Part shown: positions 34,774-43,627 of the stretch, piece after piece
How the letters are laid out: every line of letters starts with the position of its first letter
Position numbering within the stretch: the first letter of the stretch is position 1
Source: Balneolia bacterium
Lineage (GTDB): Bacteria > Bacteroidota > Rhodothermia > Balneolales > Cyclonatronaceae
Direction of reading: 5' to 3'
Assembly (NCBI GenBank): GCA_022565795.1
Contig: JAIUMA010000016.1
Location: forward strand, 1 to 60,308
DNA length: 60,308 nucleotides
The notes under the pieces: model-generated
Database searches by the model: none
What the model saw: only the letters and a program-made list of their open reading frames with translations
What the model was told of the DNA's origin: nothing
Made by a program: the position numbers and the translations under genes

Positions 34774-36882
34774 TCAGTACCGCAGCCTGGCGTAAAGGCT
34801 TTCCCGGCTGGCGCGCAGGGCGTCTTCGATGGTAACAATGCCCTCGGACCGGAGCAGCGGCACCAGCTTCACGAACAGCGCGGCCGTCAGCAGGGTGTCG
34901 TCCAGGGCGTTGTGACGCGTGCCGGTTTCCAGACCAAAGCGTTCGGCAAGCACGTCCAGCGAATGCCCCTCCAGATTCGGGTGCAGCACGGTCGACAGCA
35001 GCAGCGTATCCAGCACCGGCTGACGAAAATGATCCGGATTCGCGCGCTCCAGCTCCAGAAAACGCATATCAAAAGCAGCGTTGTGGGCAATGAGCGGATC
35101 ATCGGCGCAAAAGTGGCTGAAGTCGCCGAGCACCTTTTTTGCACCCGGCTTTCCGGCAACCATATCCTCGGTAATGCCGTGAATGGCCGTGGACGATGCG
35201 GGAATTCTCCTGCCCGGATCAATCAGCCGGTCAAACTGCTGATTCGTATCTGGCTTTCCGTTTACGATACGGATGGCGCCAATAGAAATCAGGCGATCGC
35301 CCCCGGTAGGGTTCAGCCCGGTGGTTTCGGTATCAAACACGGTAGCGGTGATGGCATCGAGGCGGATCTTCAGCGTATCGGCATCGGCCCGCTGATTAAA
35401 CAGATCAAAGTCGTAAAACTCTGCCCTCTGTTTTTCCGGCGCCGCAGGAGTAGCTGATTTCGGACGTTCAGGCGCCATTGGCAGGATGACACTCAGCTCA
35501 CAAAGGCCACCATCACTGGTTTTCTGCCACCACTCCGCCCGGTGGTGCTGCATGATTTCACTGAGCGGGTAAGGAACCTGCAGTCCGCCTACCGATGGAC
35601 GCGCTTCAAACCAGGATTCCGCCACTTCAGTCAGGATCTCTTCACCCTTCCACATCCATGAAAGCCGCACATAGCCGTCGTGTTTGCCGGTCTTCAGCTC
35701 CGGAATTTTGCCGGTTGCTTCAGCAATAGATTTGCCCAGAAACAGCAGTCCGACGGGCAGGGTGAAGGCATCCGCGTGCAGAAAAAGCTCCTCATCCGGA
35801 TCTCCGATTTCCGGCTGATGCTCAAGTTCACCCTCCATATTGCGGAGTAGGCCAAAAAGCTCGTCAGTGCTGACCAGACTGAGCGCCACATCCGATTTCG
35901 CCCGCTCCTCGTGCCCCGCCTGATGCTCCAGCACGATACCGGCAATTTTTTCACTTTCATCCAAAATGAGCTCATAAAAACGCTGCTGCATCTTAGGATC
36001 CGTATCGGGATATTCGCGCAGGTTTTCCGCCGCCGAGCGGATTCCAGCCACGGAGTCGCGCACCTTGCGAATGCCCTCATCGGCAAATCGACTGCTCTGA
36101 TCCTGGGTGGATTTCAGCTCGGTTACATCATTCACAAAAAACAGAAACCCTGAGCCGGCTGTGGGCTCGTGGGTAGTGGGCAGTACCTGCACGCGGGCCA
36201 GACGGTTGCCGGCCGTGGTGGTTATGAAGGAAACGCCCTCATCACCGGTTCTACGGACTGACTCCTGCATGGCCCAGCTGACCAGGCGCTCGTCCAGAAT
36301 GCGGCCAAGCTGTCTGCCAAGGCCGAGATAAACCGGCGGCGAAAGCTCGGAATAGGAAAGCATGCGGCCGGCGGCATCATTAAACAGAAGAATCTGAGCC
36401 TCGCTGTTGGTTACGATAAGCCCGCGGGCAAGCTGATTCACGATGGCGCTGAGCACGTCCCGCTCGGATGACAGTCGCGTGGAGGCCTGCTTTAATTCCC
36501 GGTCGAGACGCTGCTGCTGATCCCGAAGAAGTTCAGAGGCGTCCTTCAGGCCGGAAGCGATGCGGTCAATTTCCGGGATTCCGGTTGGGGGTCCGGTTTC
36601 GGGTGGCATGTTCTGCTTCAGCAGCGTGGATGCATCAGCCAGCCGGCCTACGGGACCAATGCGTATTTGAATCAGCTGATAAACCAGCCACGCAGGCACT
36701 CCGGCCGTTAGCAGCAGTAAAAAAAGCACCACGGGACGATTTTCGCGGATGATGCTTTGAAGAGTCTCCGCCGAATCGGGCGTAGTGAGGTATAGGAGAA
36801 AAGCGTACAGCAGAATCCCGCCGGTGAGAATTACGGCAACAATTAGGGCGGGCAGCAGTCGAAGGCTGCGTTCACTTCGCAT
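34774..36882 (-). CDS. Membrane PAS/degenerate kinase-DEDDh exonuclease fusion
   Basis: A 702-residue protein. Two transmembrane helices (about 8-31, 50-70) are followed by a HAMP-like/coiled region, a PAS-like domain (about 142-255), a kinase-shaped region (262-470) and a DnaQ-type 3'-5' exonuclease (512-673). The exonuclease is intact by motif: Asp517/Glu519 (FDTETTGL), Asp605 (HNAAFD), His657/Asp662 (HNALDD). The kinase region lacks the phosphoacceptor: IRKVRDSVAGIRSAAENL at 271-288 stands where the H-box should be, and no N- or G-boxes are recognisable. It overlaps the upstream receiver gene by 11 bp. Confidence 0.88.
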   Translation of the reverse strand: MRSERSLRLLPALIVAVILTGGILLYAFLLYLTTPDSAETLQSIIRENRPVVLFLLLLTAGVPAWLVYQLIQIRIGPVGRLADASTLLKQNMPPETGPPTGIPEIDRIASGLKDASELLRDQQQRLDRELKQASTRLSSERDVLSAIVNQLARGLIVTNSEAQILLFNDAAGRMLSYSELSPPVYLGLGRQLGRILDERLVSWAMQESVRRTGDEGVSFITTTAGNRLARVQVLPTTHEPTAGSGFLFFVNDVTELKSTQDQSSRFADEGIRKVRDSVAGIRSAAENLREYPDTDPKMQQRFYELILDESEKIAGIVLEHQAGHEERAKSDVALSLVSTDELFGLLRNMEGELEHQPEIGDPDEELFLHADAFTLPVGLLFLGKSIAEATGKIPELKTGKHDGYVRLSWMWKGEEILTEVAESWFEARPSVGGLQVPYPLSEIMQHHRAEWWQKTSDGGLCELSVILPMAPERPKSATPAAPEKQRAEFYDFDLFNQRADADTLKIRLDAITATVFDTETTGLNPTGGDRLISIGAIRIVNGKPDTNQQFDRLIDPGRRIPASSTAIHGITEDMVAGKPGAKKVLGDFSHFCADDPLIAHNAAFDMRFLELERANPDHFRQPVLDTLLLSTVLHPNLEGHSLDVLAERFGLETGTRHNALDDTLLTAALFVKLVPLLRSEGIVTIEDALRASRESLYARLRY

Positions 36883-37252
36883 TGGCTTCGGAGAGGGTTT
36901 CCTTCACCTTCTCGACCAGCGCACGTGTGGAAAACGGCTTGGATACATAAGCATCAGCGCCAAGGGTAATTCCCTTGGTGATATCCTGATCGCGCCCCTT
37001 GGCGGTGAGCATAATGATTTTGATATGCTTCGTCTTTTTATCCTTCCGAAGAAGCTGAAGCACCTCAAAACCGCTGCGGTTTGGCAGCATTACATCCAGC
37101 AGCACCAGATCGGGTTTTATTTCCGGAATAAGGTCGAGCGCCTGCTCGCCGTTTCGGGCTACAAAAACATCGTAGCCGTTCTGGGCCATCAGAAACTCGA
37201 GCGAAATGACGATGCTGGGCTCGTCGTCAACAATTAAAATTTTGTGTGCCAT
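36872..37252 (-). CDS. Stand-alone response-regulator receiver
   Basis: A 126-residue CheY-like receiver with no output domain. All phosphorylation residues are present: Asp9/Asp10, phosphoacceptor Asp53 (LVLLDVMLP), Thr83 and Lys105 (SKPFS). Translation is coupled to the exonuclease fusion gene by an 11-bp overlap, so it may gate that protein. The fusion protein cannot phosphorylate it by the usual route. The only complete kinase in the window is the symporter-kinase at 23959. The gene is divergent from the porin/acetate-uptake operon. Confidence 0.92.
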   Translation of the reverse strand: MAHKILIVDDEPSIVISLEFLMAQNGYDVFVARNGEQALDLIPEIKPDLVLLDVMLPNRSGFEVLQLLRKDKKTKHIKIIMLTAKGRDQDITKGITLGADAYVSKPFSTRALVEKVKETLSEANAK

Positions 37253-37451
37253 ATTAGAAAGTAATTATTCGGACTGATACTTACAATTTGGATTCTGCAT
37301 CGCGCTTCGATTTTCATATCTGAGCGCTTCACCCTTCAATGCGACACCCTGCCCGGAAATCATCATGATTTTACGCAGCACCGAAATCCATGATTCACAA
37401 ATACATAACAAGCTCACATTAAAACATTTCCGCCAAATAGTATTTTTCACT

Positions 37452-37487
37452 ATTTGCAGAAATTCATGTTTAGCGAAATTTCGCTTG
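37452..37487 (+). promoter_or_regulatory. Bipartite operator upstream of the porin-symporter-acs operon
   Basis: ATTTGC (37452-37457) and, 20 bp later, the perfect palindrome AGCGAAATTTCGCT (37472-37485). This is the same pair and spacing as at 28490-28525 upstream of aceB. The palindrome touches the -35 element and is centred at about -41.5. Confidence 0.75.
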
Positions 37488-37513
37488 ATTATTATTTTTC
37501 AACTCCGTACACT
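37485..37513 (+). promoter_or_regulatory. Predicted promoter of the porin operon
   Basis: TTGATT (37485-37490), 17 nt, then TACACT (37508-37513). The predicted start is near 37520, about 69 nt before the porin ATG. Confidence 0.55.
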
Positions 37514-37588
37514 TTCATCAGGGTCTTGGAAGCGCTTTTATAATCCCGGCTCATCCTTCAATACAAAACACAACCAAGCTGCTGATCT

Positions 37589-38818
37589 ATGAAACCGGTC
37601 GACGCTCTTCTTTTCGCTTCACTTTTGTCTGCGCTATTTGTTCTGGCTTTTTCGGCTCAGGCAGATGCGCAGTCTCAGCCTCAGGATGAAGGCTTTCGTT
37701 TTTTCGGATTCGTGAAGCATGATATGTATTACGACTCCCGCACCATGGTTGCCGCGCGGCAGGGTCAGTTTTCGCTCTACCCTGCACCGGTGCTAAACAA
37801 CGAGGCCGGCAACGACAGAAACGATGTCCCTCAGTTTCATATGCTGGCCATTCAGTCCCGTCTTGGTGTGGAGTCCCCTTCCTTTGAAGCCTTTGGCGCG
37901 CAGGCACGCGGCTTCGTGGAAGGCGCCTTTTTCGGAAATATTGAATCGGACATTAACGGGTTTCGGCTTCGTCATGCGTTTGTGGAGCTAAACTGGGACG
38001 GCCGGCACAAGCTTCTGATGGGGCAATACTGGCACCCGATGTTTGCAGTGAACGCGGTGCCGGGCGTAGTTGCCTTCAATACCGGCGCTCCGTTTAAGCC
38101 CTTTTCCAGAAATCCACAGATTCGATACACATTCAGCCCGGGCAGTACGGAGTTCATCGCAGCGGCTATGTCGCAGATTGACTTTGTGAGTCAGGGCGGT
38201 ACATATCCTCTGCGCCGCTCGGGCATACCAAATCTGCATGGACAAATTCGTCAGCATTTCGGCAGCTTTGTAGCCGGAGCCGGAATCGATTTCAAGGCCC
38301 TGCGCCCGGATATCCTCAGCGGTGAGGAGTACGTCTACTCTCTTGCGGGAACCACATTTGGTACCTACGCCTCCGGCTACACCCGCGTAATGGCGCAGGT
38401 GACCTACGGCCAGAACTTATTCGACCATCTGATGCTCGGCGGTATCGGGCTCAATCAGCCTGATCCGGAAAATACGCTAAACTACAGCCTGATTAACATC
38501 AGCACCGGCGCGGCATGGATGGATGTTTCTCACGGCAACCGCTTCAGAGGAGGACTTTTTGCCGGCTACACGCAAAACTTTGGCGCTGATGAAGCTTTCA
38601 CCGGCGGAACAGCGCTGCCAGCCTACCGAGGAACCGACATCGAAACGGTATGGAGAATCGCACCGCGGGCCGAGTGGAATTCGGGCCCGGTTCGCCTCAG
38701 TCTGGAGGCCGAAATATCAGCAGCAGCCTACGGAAGCCCCGATAACGAGGGCGTAGTCCGCAACGCTGAGGACGTGACCAACTTCAGGCTGCTCTTTGCA
38801 TCCTGGTTCTTTTTCTGA
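37589..38818 (+). CDS. Outer-membrane beta-barrel porin
   Basis: A 409-residue exported protein: signal peptide 1-28 (cleavage near ADAQS), then alternating beta-strand pattern throughout and an aromatic C-terminus (LLFASWFFF), as in outer-membrane barrels. It starts an operon with the DUF4212 subunit (49-bp gap), the sodium symporter (4-bp gap) and acetyl-CoA synthetase. It is probably the outer-membrane entry for acetate or related carboxylates. The substrate is inferred from neighbours, not from motifs. Confidence 0.82.
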   Translation: MKPVDALLFASLLSALFVLAFSAQADAQSQPQDEGFRFFGFVKHDMYYDSRTMVAARQGQFSLYPAPVLNNEAGNDRNDVPQFHMLAIQSRLGVESPSFEAFGAQARGFVEGAFFGNIESDINGFRLRHAFVELNWDGRHKLLMGQYWHPMFAVNAVPGVVAFNTGAPFKPFSRNPQIRYTFSPGSTEFIAAAMSQIDFVSQGGTYPLRRSGIPNLHGQIRQHFGSFVAGAGIDFKALRPDILSGEEYVYSLAGTTFGTYASGYTRVMAQVTYGQNLFDHLMLGGIGLNQPDPENTLNYSLINISTGAAWMDVSHGNRFRGGLFAGYTQNFGADEAFTGGTALPAYRGTDIETVWRIAPRAEWNSGPVRLSLEAEISAAAYGSPDNEGVVRNAEDVTNFRLLFASWFFF

Positions 38819-38867
38819 TCCGGGCCCCTTCACTTTACATAACACAAACACCTAATACATCACCACC

Positions 38868-39122
38868 ATGGACGAAAAATACCAACAGTACTGGAAGCGC
38901 AATCTGGCCATACTGGTCAGCCTGCTTATCGGATGGTTTGTCTTTTCATACGGCCTGGGCATTCTGCTTGCAGAGCCGCTCAACAGCATACGATTCGGCG
39001 GCTTCAAAATGGGCTTCTGGTTCGCTCAACAGGGATCTCAGTACGCCTTCATCATCATCATATTTATTTATGTGTATATGATGAACCGTCTCGATCGCGA
39101 ATTTGACGTAAGGGAGGAATAG
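38868..39122 (+). CDS. DUF4212 small subunit of sodium:solute symporter
   Basis: An 84-residue membrane protein with two helices (about 12-34 and 50-71) and the family's opening pattern YQQYWKRNLAILVSLLIGWF. DUF4212 proteins are encoded directly before VC_2705-type sodium symporters and are thought to be their small subunit, in the same place as YjcH before ActP in E. coli. The symporter gene follows after 4 bp. Confidence 0.92.
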   Translation: MDEKYQQYWKRNLAILVSLLIGWFVFSYGLGILLAEPLNSIRFGGFKMGFWFAQQGSQYAFIIIIFIYVYMMNRLDREFDVREE

Positions 39123-39126
39123 GACT

Positions 39127-40800
39127 ATGGATATCCAAACATGGACTTTTATTATAGTCGGAGCCACCTTTGCGCTCTATATCGGCATTGCGGTCTGGTC
39201 CCGCGCCGGAAACACCAAAGATTTTTACGTGGCGGGCGGCTCAGTTCATCCGCTGTTTAACGGAATGGCCACCGCCGCCGACTGGATGTCAGCCGGCTCA
39301 TTTATCTCCATGGCGGGCATGATTGCCTTCCTCGGCTACGACGGCTCGGTCTACCTGATGGGCTGGACCGGCGGTTATGTGCTTCTGGCGCTGCTCCTGG
39401 CCCCCTACCTTCGCAAGTTCGGCAAATTCACCGTGCCCGATTTTGTGGGCGATCGCTACTACTCCAGCGGTGCGCGCATGGTGGCTGTATTCTGCGCGGT
39501 GTTCATTTCCTTCACCTACGTGGCGGGTCAGATGCGCGGAACAGGAATTGTGTTCTCCCGCTTTCTGAACGTGGAGATCGAAATCGGCGTGGTAATCGGT
39601 ATGATTATCGTCTTCTTCTACGCCGTAATGGGCGGCATGAAGGGCATCACCTATACGCAGGTGGCGCAGTACTGCGTGCTCATTTTTGCCTATCTGGTTC
39701 CGGTGATTTTCATTTCTATTATGATGACCGGAAACGCCATTCCGCAATTGGGATTCGGCGGCACGCTCGAAGACGGCACCTACCTGCTCGACCGTCTCGA
39801 CGGCCTGAGCGAAGAGCTTGGCCTGGCCATGTACACATCGGGGAATAAACCCATGATCGACGTCTTCTTTATTACGGCGGCGCTCATGATTGGGACGGCC
39901 GGGCTGCCGCACGTAATTGTGCGCTTCTTTACCGTGCCCCGCGTTCGCGACGCCCGTACATCTGCCGGTTATGCGCTTATTTTCATCGTACTCCTTTATT
40001 CCACCGCGCCTGCCCTGGCCGCTTTCGCCAAGGTTAATCTGGTTGATACAATCCACAACGTGGAGTACTCTGAGGTGCCCGACTGGTTTACCAACTGGGA
40101 GCAGACAGGGCTCGTGGCCTTCAACGACCTGAACAACGACGGAATCATCAACTACTCGGGTGATCCAGCCGTCAATGAGCTTCATATCGATCCGGATATT
40201 ATCGTACTTGCGAATCCGGAAATTGCCAACCTGCCCAACTGGGTGATAGGCCTGGTTGCCGCCGGCGGGCTTGCTGCGGCACTATCGACCGCGGCCGGAC
40301 TGCTTCTGGTGATCTCCACCTCCGTTGCCCACGACTTATTCAAACGCACGCTCAAGCCGGATCTTTCCGACAAAAATGAGCTCTGGATTGCTCGTATTGC
40401 TGCTGGTGGTGCCGTAATCGTAGCCGGATATTTTGGAATCAATCCGCCTGGATTTGTAGCACAGACCATTGCATTTGCCTTCGGCCTTGCGGCGGCCTCC
40501 TTCTTCCCGGCCATCATTTTAGGCATCTTCTACAAAAAGATGAACAAAGAAGGTGCCGTTTCGGGAATGGTAGTTGGCGTGCTGTTTACCACGGCCTACA
40601 TCATCTTTTTCACCTTTATAAGGCCGGAACTGAACAATGCCGACAACTGGCTGTTTGGTATCTCTCCGGAAGGCATTGGTACGCTTGGCATGCTGCTCAA
40701 CATGGCCGTAGCTCTTGTAGTGGTTCGCTTTACCAAGAGTCCGCCTTTACATATTCAGGAGCTGGTTGAAACCATTCGCGTGCCCGGCAAGCGGAAGTAA
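39127..40800 (+). CDS. Sodium:solute symporter, acetate-type (VC_2705 family)
   Basis: A 557-residue sodium:solute symporter with about 13 hydrophobic helices. The segment FYVAGGSVHPLFNGMATAADWMSAGSF near the N-terminus is characteristic of ActP-related carriers. A long loop at about 300-365 holds DLNNDGIINY, a dockerin/EF-hand-like calcium loop seen in the VC_2705 branch. The neighbouring DUF4212 subunit, porin and acs gene indicate acetate or another short monocarboxylate as substrate. It acts in the inner membrane. Confidence 0.92.
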   Translation: MDIQTWTFIIVGATFALYIGIAVWSRAGNTKDFYVAGGSVHPLFNGMATAADWMSAGSFISMAGMIAFLGYDGSVYLMGWTGGYVLLALLLAPYLRKFGKFTVPDFVGDRYYSSGARMVAVFCAVFISFTYVAGQMRGTGIVFSRFLNVEIEIGVVIGMIIVFFYAVMGGMKGITYTQVAQYCVLIFAYLVPVIFISIMMTGNAIPQLGFGGTLEDGTYLLDRLDGLSEELGLAMYTSGNKPMIDVFFITAALMIGTAGLPHVIVRFFTVPRVRDARTSAGYALIFIVLLYSTAPALAAFAKVNLVDTIHNVEYSEVPDWFTNWEQTGLVAFNDLNNDGIINYSGDPAVNELHIDPDIIVLANPEIANLPNWVIGLVAAGGLAAALSTAAGLLLVISTSVAHDLFKRTLKPDLSDKNELWIARIAAGGAVIVAGYFGINPPGFVAQTIAFAFGLAAASFFPAIILGIFYKKMNKEGAVSGMVVGVLFTTAYIIFFTFIRPELNNADNWLFGISPEGIGTLGMLLNMAVALVVVRFTKSPPLHIQELVETIRVPGKRK

Positions 40801-40916
40801 AGCCATAGCACAAATCTTCAGCCGATTCCGGCAGGCTTCATACCAGTTCTTTATAGGGGTGATGTCTGCCGGTCCCGGCTTTCAGTCAAAAATCAACATC
40901 ATATTATTTACACATC

Positions 40917-42830
40917 ATGAAAACTGAACCAACAGATACAAAAAAAGACGATTCGCTTCTCTATCATCCGCCCAAAAGTATTATGCGAAAGGCGAATATC
41001 AAGGAGTATGAGCAGGCTTATGCCAAGTCAATAGCCGACCGCGAAGGCTACTGGGCCGGGGAAGCCAAAAAGCTGAAGTGGTTCCGAAAGTGGAAAGAGG
41101 TGCTCGACGACAGCAATAAGCCGTTTTATAAGTGGTTCACGGGCGGCAAAATCAACATTGTGGCCAACGCCATCGACCGTCATCTGGAAACGCACCGGCG
41201 CAATAAGCTGGCTATGATCTGGGAAGGCGAGCCGGGCGATGTGAAGACGATGAGTTATCATGCCCTTAATCGCGAGGTCTCCAAGTTTGCGAACGTGCTC
41301 AAAAGTATGGGTGTAAAGAAGGGTGAAATCGTAACGATTTACATGCCTCAGATTCCGGAACTGCCTATTGCGATGCTGGCTTGTGCCAAAATCGGCGCCA
41401 TGCACTCGGTAGTCTACGGCGGCTTCTCGGTTGAAGCCCTTGCAGGGCGAATCAGCGATGCCCATTCCCGGGTGCTGGTTACGGCCGACGGCGGATGGAG
41501 ACGCGGCAAAATCACCGATTTGAAAGCAATTGCCAACGAGGCCATGGACCGCTCCCCTACCATAGAGGTGTGTATTACGGTGAAGCGTACCGGTCAGGAA
41601 GTCCACATGGAAAACGACCGCGACTTCTGGTATTCCGATTTGATGGCCCTGCCCATCGCCTCACCAAGCTGCGAGACGGAAGTAACAGACGCTGAAGATC
41701 CGCTCTTCATTCTGTTCACATCCGGCACAACCGGCAAGCCCAAAGGTCTGGTGCATACGCACGGCGGCTATACGGTGTACACGTCTACAACCTTAAGGAA
41801 CGTGTTTGATATCAAGGATGAAGACCGCTGGTGGTGCGCGGCAGACCCGGGCTGGATTACCGGCCACAGCTATCTGGTCTACGGTCCGCTCATCAACGGC
41901 GCCACAATTGTGATGTATGAAGGCGCCCCCAACCATCCCTACCCGAACCGCTGGTGGAGCATGATTGAAAAGTACGGCGTTTCCATTCTTTACACCTCGC
42001 CCACGGCTATCCGCGGACTGATGCGATTTGGCGAGCAGTGGCCGAAGCGACACGACCTCTCCAGCCTGAGACTGCTCGGATCCGTCGGTGAGCCCATTAA
42101 TCCGGAGGCGTGGCGCTGGTACCACGAGGTGATCGGCCGCGGTGAGTGCCCGATTATGGATACCTGGTGGCAGACCGAAACCGGCGGTATGATGATCGCC
42201 CCGCTGCCCATCACCCCGCTAAAACCGGGCTCGGCAACCAAGCCGCAGTTTGGCATTGAGGTTGGCGTTGTGGACGAAAACGGCGAGGACGTAAAAGCTG
42301 GTGAAGAGGGCAAGCTGGTGATTAAAGGCCCCTGGCCGGGTATGGCCCGAACCATTTATGGTGATGCCGATCGTTATGCGGAAACATACTGGAAGGAATA
42401 CGAAGAGCAGGGCTGGTACAAAGCCGGCGATTCCGCCCGTATAGATGAAGATGGCTATATCTGGATTATCGGCCGCATCGATGATGTGATTAAGGTGAGT
42501 GGCTATCGCCTGGGCACGGCTGAAGTGGAAAGCGCGCTGGTGAGTCATCCGGCCGTATCCGAAGCCGCCGCAATCGCGCTGCCTCACGAGGTGAAAGGTA
42601 ATGCCATCCACACCTATGTGATCCTCAAAAACGGTCTCGTTGGTGATAAAAAGCTTGAAGAAGAACTTCGTAAACACGTTTCCGACGAAATGGGGCCGAT
42701 TGCCCGTCCTGAAACCGTCGCCTTCCTCGAAAGCCTCCCGAAAACCCGAAGTGGCAAAATCATGCGCCGGGTGCTAAAGGCCAGAGCCATGGGCGTAGAT
42801 GAGGGGGATCTTTCGACGTTGGAGGATTAA
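40917..42830 (+). CDS. acs: Acetyl-CoA synthetase (AMP-forming)
   Basis: Activates acetate to acetyl-CoA with ATP. The 637 residues equal the usual Acs length. Seen are the P-loop TSGTTGKPKG at 268-277, WWQTETGG in the middle, YKAGDSARIDEDGYIWIIGRIDD and the C-terminal PKTRSGKIMRR with Lys614, the residue that is acetylated by Pat-type enzymes in other bacteria. It is the last gene of the uptake operon (116-bp gap after the symporter). It supplies the glyoxylate shunt encoded at 28597-31593. Confidence 0.97.
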   Translation: MKTEPTDTKKDDSLLYHPPKSIMRKANIKEYEQAYAKSIADREGYWAGEAKKLKWFRKWKEVLDDSNKPFYKWFTGGKINIVANAIDRHLETHRRNKLAMIWEGEPGDVKTMSYHALNREVSKFANVLKSMGVKKGEIVTIYMPQIPELPIAMLACAKIGAMHSVVYGGFSVEALAGRISDAHSRVLVTADGGWRRGKITDLKAIANEAMDRSPTIEVCITVKRTGQEVHMENDRDFWYSDLMALPIASPSCETEVTDAEDPLFILFTSGTTGKPKGLVHTHGGYTVYTSTTLRNVFDIKDEDRWWCAADPGWITGHSYLVYGPLINGATIVMYEGAPNHPYPNRWWSMIEKYGVSILYTSPTAIRGLMRFGEQWPKRHDLSSLRLLGSVGEPINPEAWRWYHEVIGRGECPIMDTWWQTETGGMMIAPLPITPLKPGSATKPQFGIEVGVVDENGEDVKAGEEGKLVIKGPWPGMARTIYGDADRYAETYWKEYEEQGWYKAGDSARIDEDGYIWIIGRIDDVIKVSGYRLGTAEVESALVSHPAVSEAAAIALPHEVKGNAIHTYVILKNGLVGDKKLEEELRKHVSDEMGPIARPETVAFLESLPKTRSGKIMRRVLKARAMGVDEGDLSTLED

Positions 42831-42840
42831 GCTAAAAAGC

Positions 42841-42971
42841 AGGACGCAAAACTTGTCCCGGCCCCGCCATGCGGGTATCGGGAGGAACGCAGATTACGAC
42901 GCAGAGTCACGCAAGGATTTATTATTTCTTTGCGTGACTTTCTTTTTTATAATCAGCGAACTCTGCGTCCT
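42841..42971. repeat. Intergenic repeat with inverted ends and internal hairpin
   Basis: The ends aggacgca (42841-42848) and tgcgtcct (42964-42971) are inverted copies. Inside, agtcacgcaa / ttgcgtgact (42905-42914, 42930-42939) form a 10-bp perfect stem. Shorter relatives are at 4941, 12745 and 23909, with a weaker one near 54086. Confidence 0.75.
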
Positions 42972-43030
42972 CCCTACGATTTTTTTCCCATCCCTAAAAC
43001 TATTCTACCGCCGGCATCGTCTTATGGCAT

Positions 43031-43624
43031 ATGAATCAGAACATGCAGCATAATGGCGACAGCGAACTGGTTGCCCGGTGTATCTCGGGTGATGAGGAGG
43101 CGTTTGCGCAATTGGTAAGCCGGTGGCGGATGCCGCTGTTTACCTTTGCGCACCGGCTTACGCGTAATGAAGACGACGCCCACGACCTCACACAACGAAC
43201 GTTCATCAAGGTTCACCAAAAGCTGGATTCACTCGATGATGCAGCGCGTTTTTCCGCATGGGTGTACCAGATTATGATGAACCAGTTTCGTGACTGGAAA
43301 CGCTCTCAGAATCGAGAGATCAACCGCAGAGAAATGCTGGCAGCAGAGCTCACGAACAATGAACAACACAGCCAAGCCACTACATACGCTGATACCCAAT
43401 TCGAAAAAAGTGAGCGGAAGCGTCTGCTGCATCTGGCTATGAATCAGCTCCCGGAGGAACAGCGGACCGTTCTGCTGCTCAAGGAATTTCAGGAGCTCAC
43501 TTTCCGTGAAGTTGCGGAGGTACTCGATATTCCGGAAAACACCGCCAAGTCGAGATTGTATTACAGTTATAAAGCCTTGGGCAAAATTTTCAGCTCTATG
43601 CAGCTAAACAAGGAGGATTTTTGA
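43031..43624 (+). CDS. ECF RNA polymerase sigma factor
   Basis: A 197-residue sigma-70 family factor of the ECF group. Region 2 spans about 8-85 (GDEEAFAQLVSRWR, then DAHDLTQRTFIKVHQKL) and region 4 about 133-190 (LPEEQRTVLLLKEFQELTFREVAEVLDIPENTAKSRLYYSYKAL). Region 3 is absent, as in all ECF factors. The following gene, 3 bp away, encodes a single-pass membrane protein in the anti-sigma position. No target promoter can be assigned. Confidence 0.94.
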   Translation: MNQNMQHNGDSELVARCISGDEEAFAQLVSRWRMPLFTFAHRLTRNEDDAHDLTQRTFIKVHQKLDSLDDAARFSAWVYQIMMNQFRDWKRSQNREINRREMLAAELTNNEQHSQATTYADTQFEKSERKRLLHLAMNQLPEEQRTVLLLKEFQELTFREVAEVLDIPENTAKSRLYYSYKALGKIFSSMQLNKEDF

Positions 43625-43627
43625 ATT

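Larger units (their letters stand above)
37253..37588. other. Intergenic region between receiver and porin genes
   Basis: 336 bp without a gene. It contains the operator and promoter described at 37452-37513. Nothing else was recognised. Confidence 0.6.

Noticed and set aside
39298-40185. A 295-codon minus-strand frame
   Set aside because: It is antisense to the sodium symporter gene and His/Gly-rich, as expected of a shadow frame in GC-rich coding DNA.
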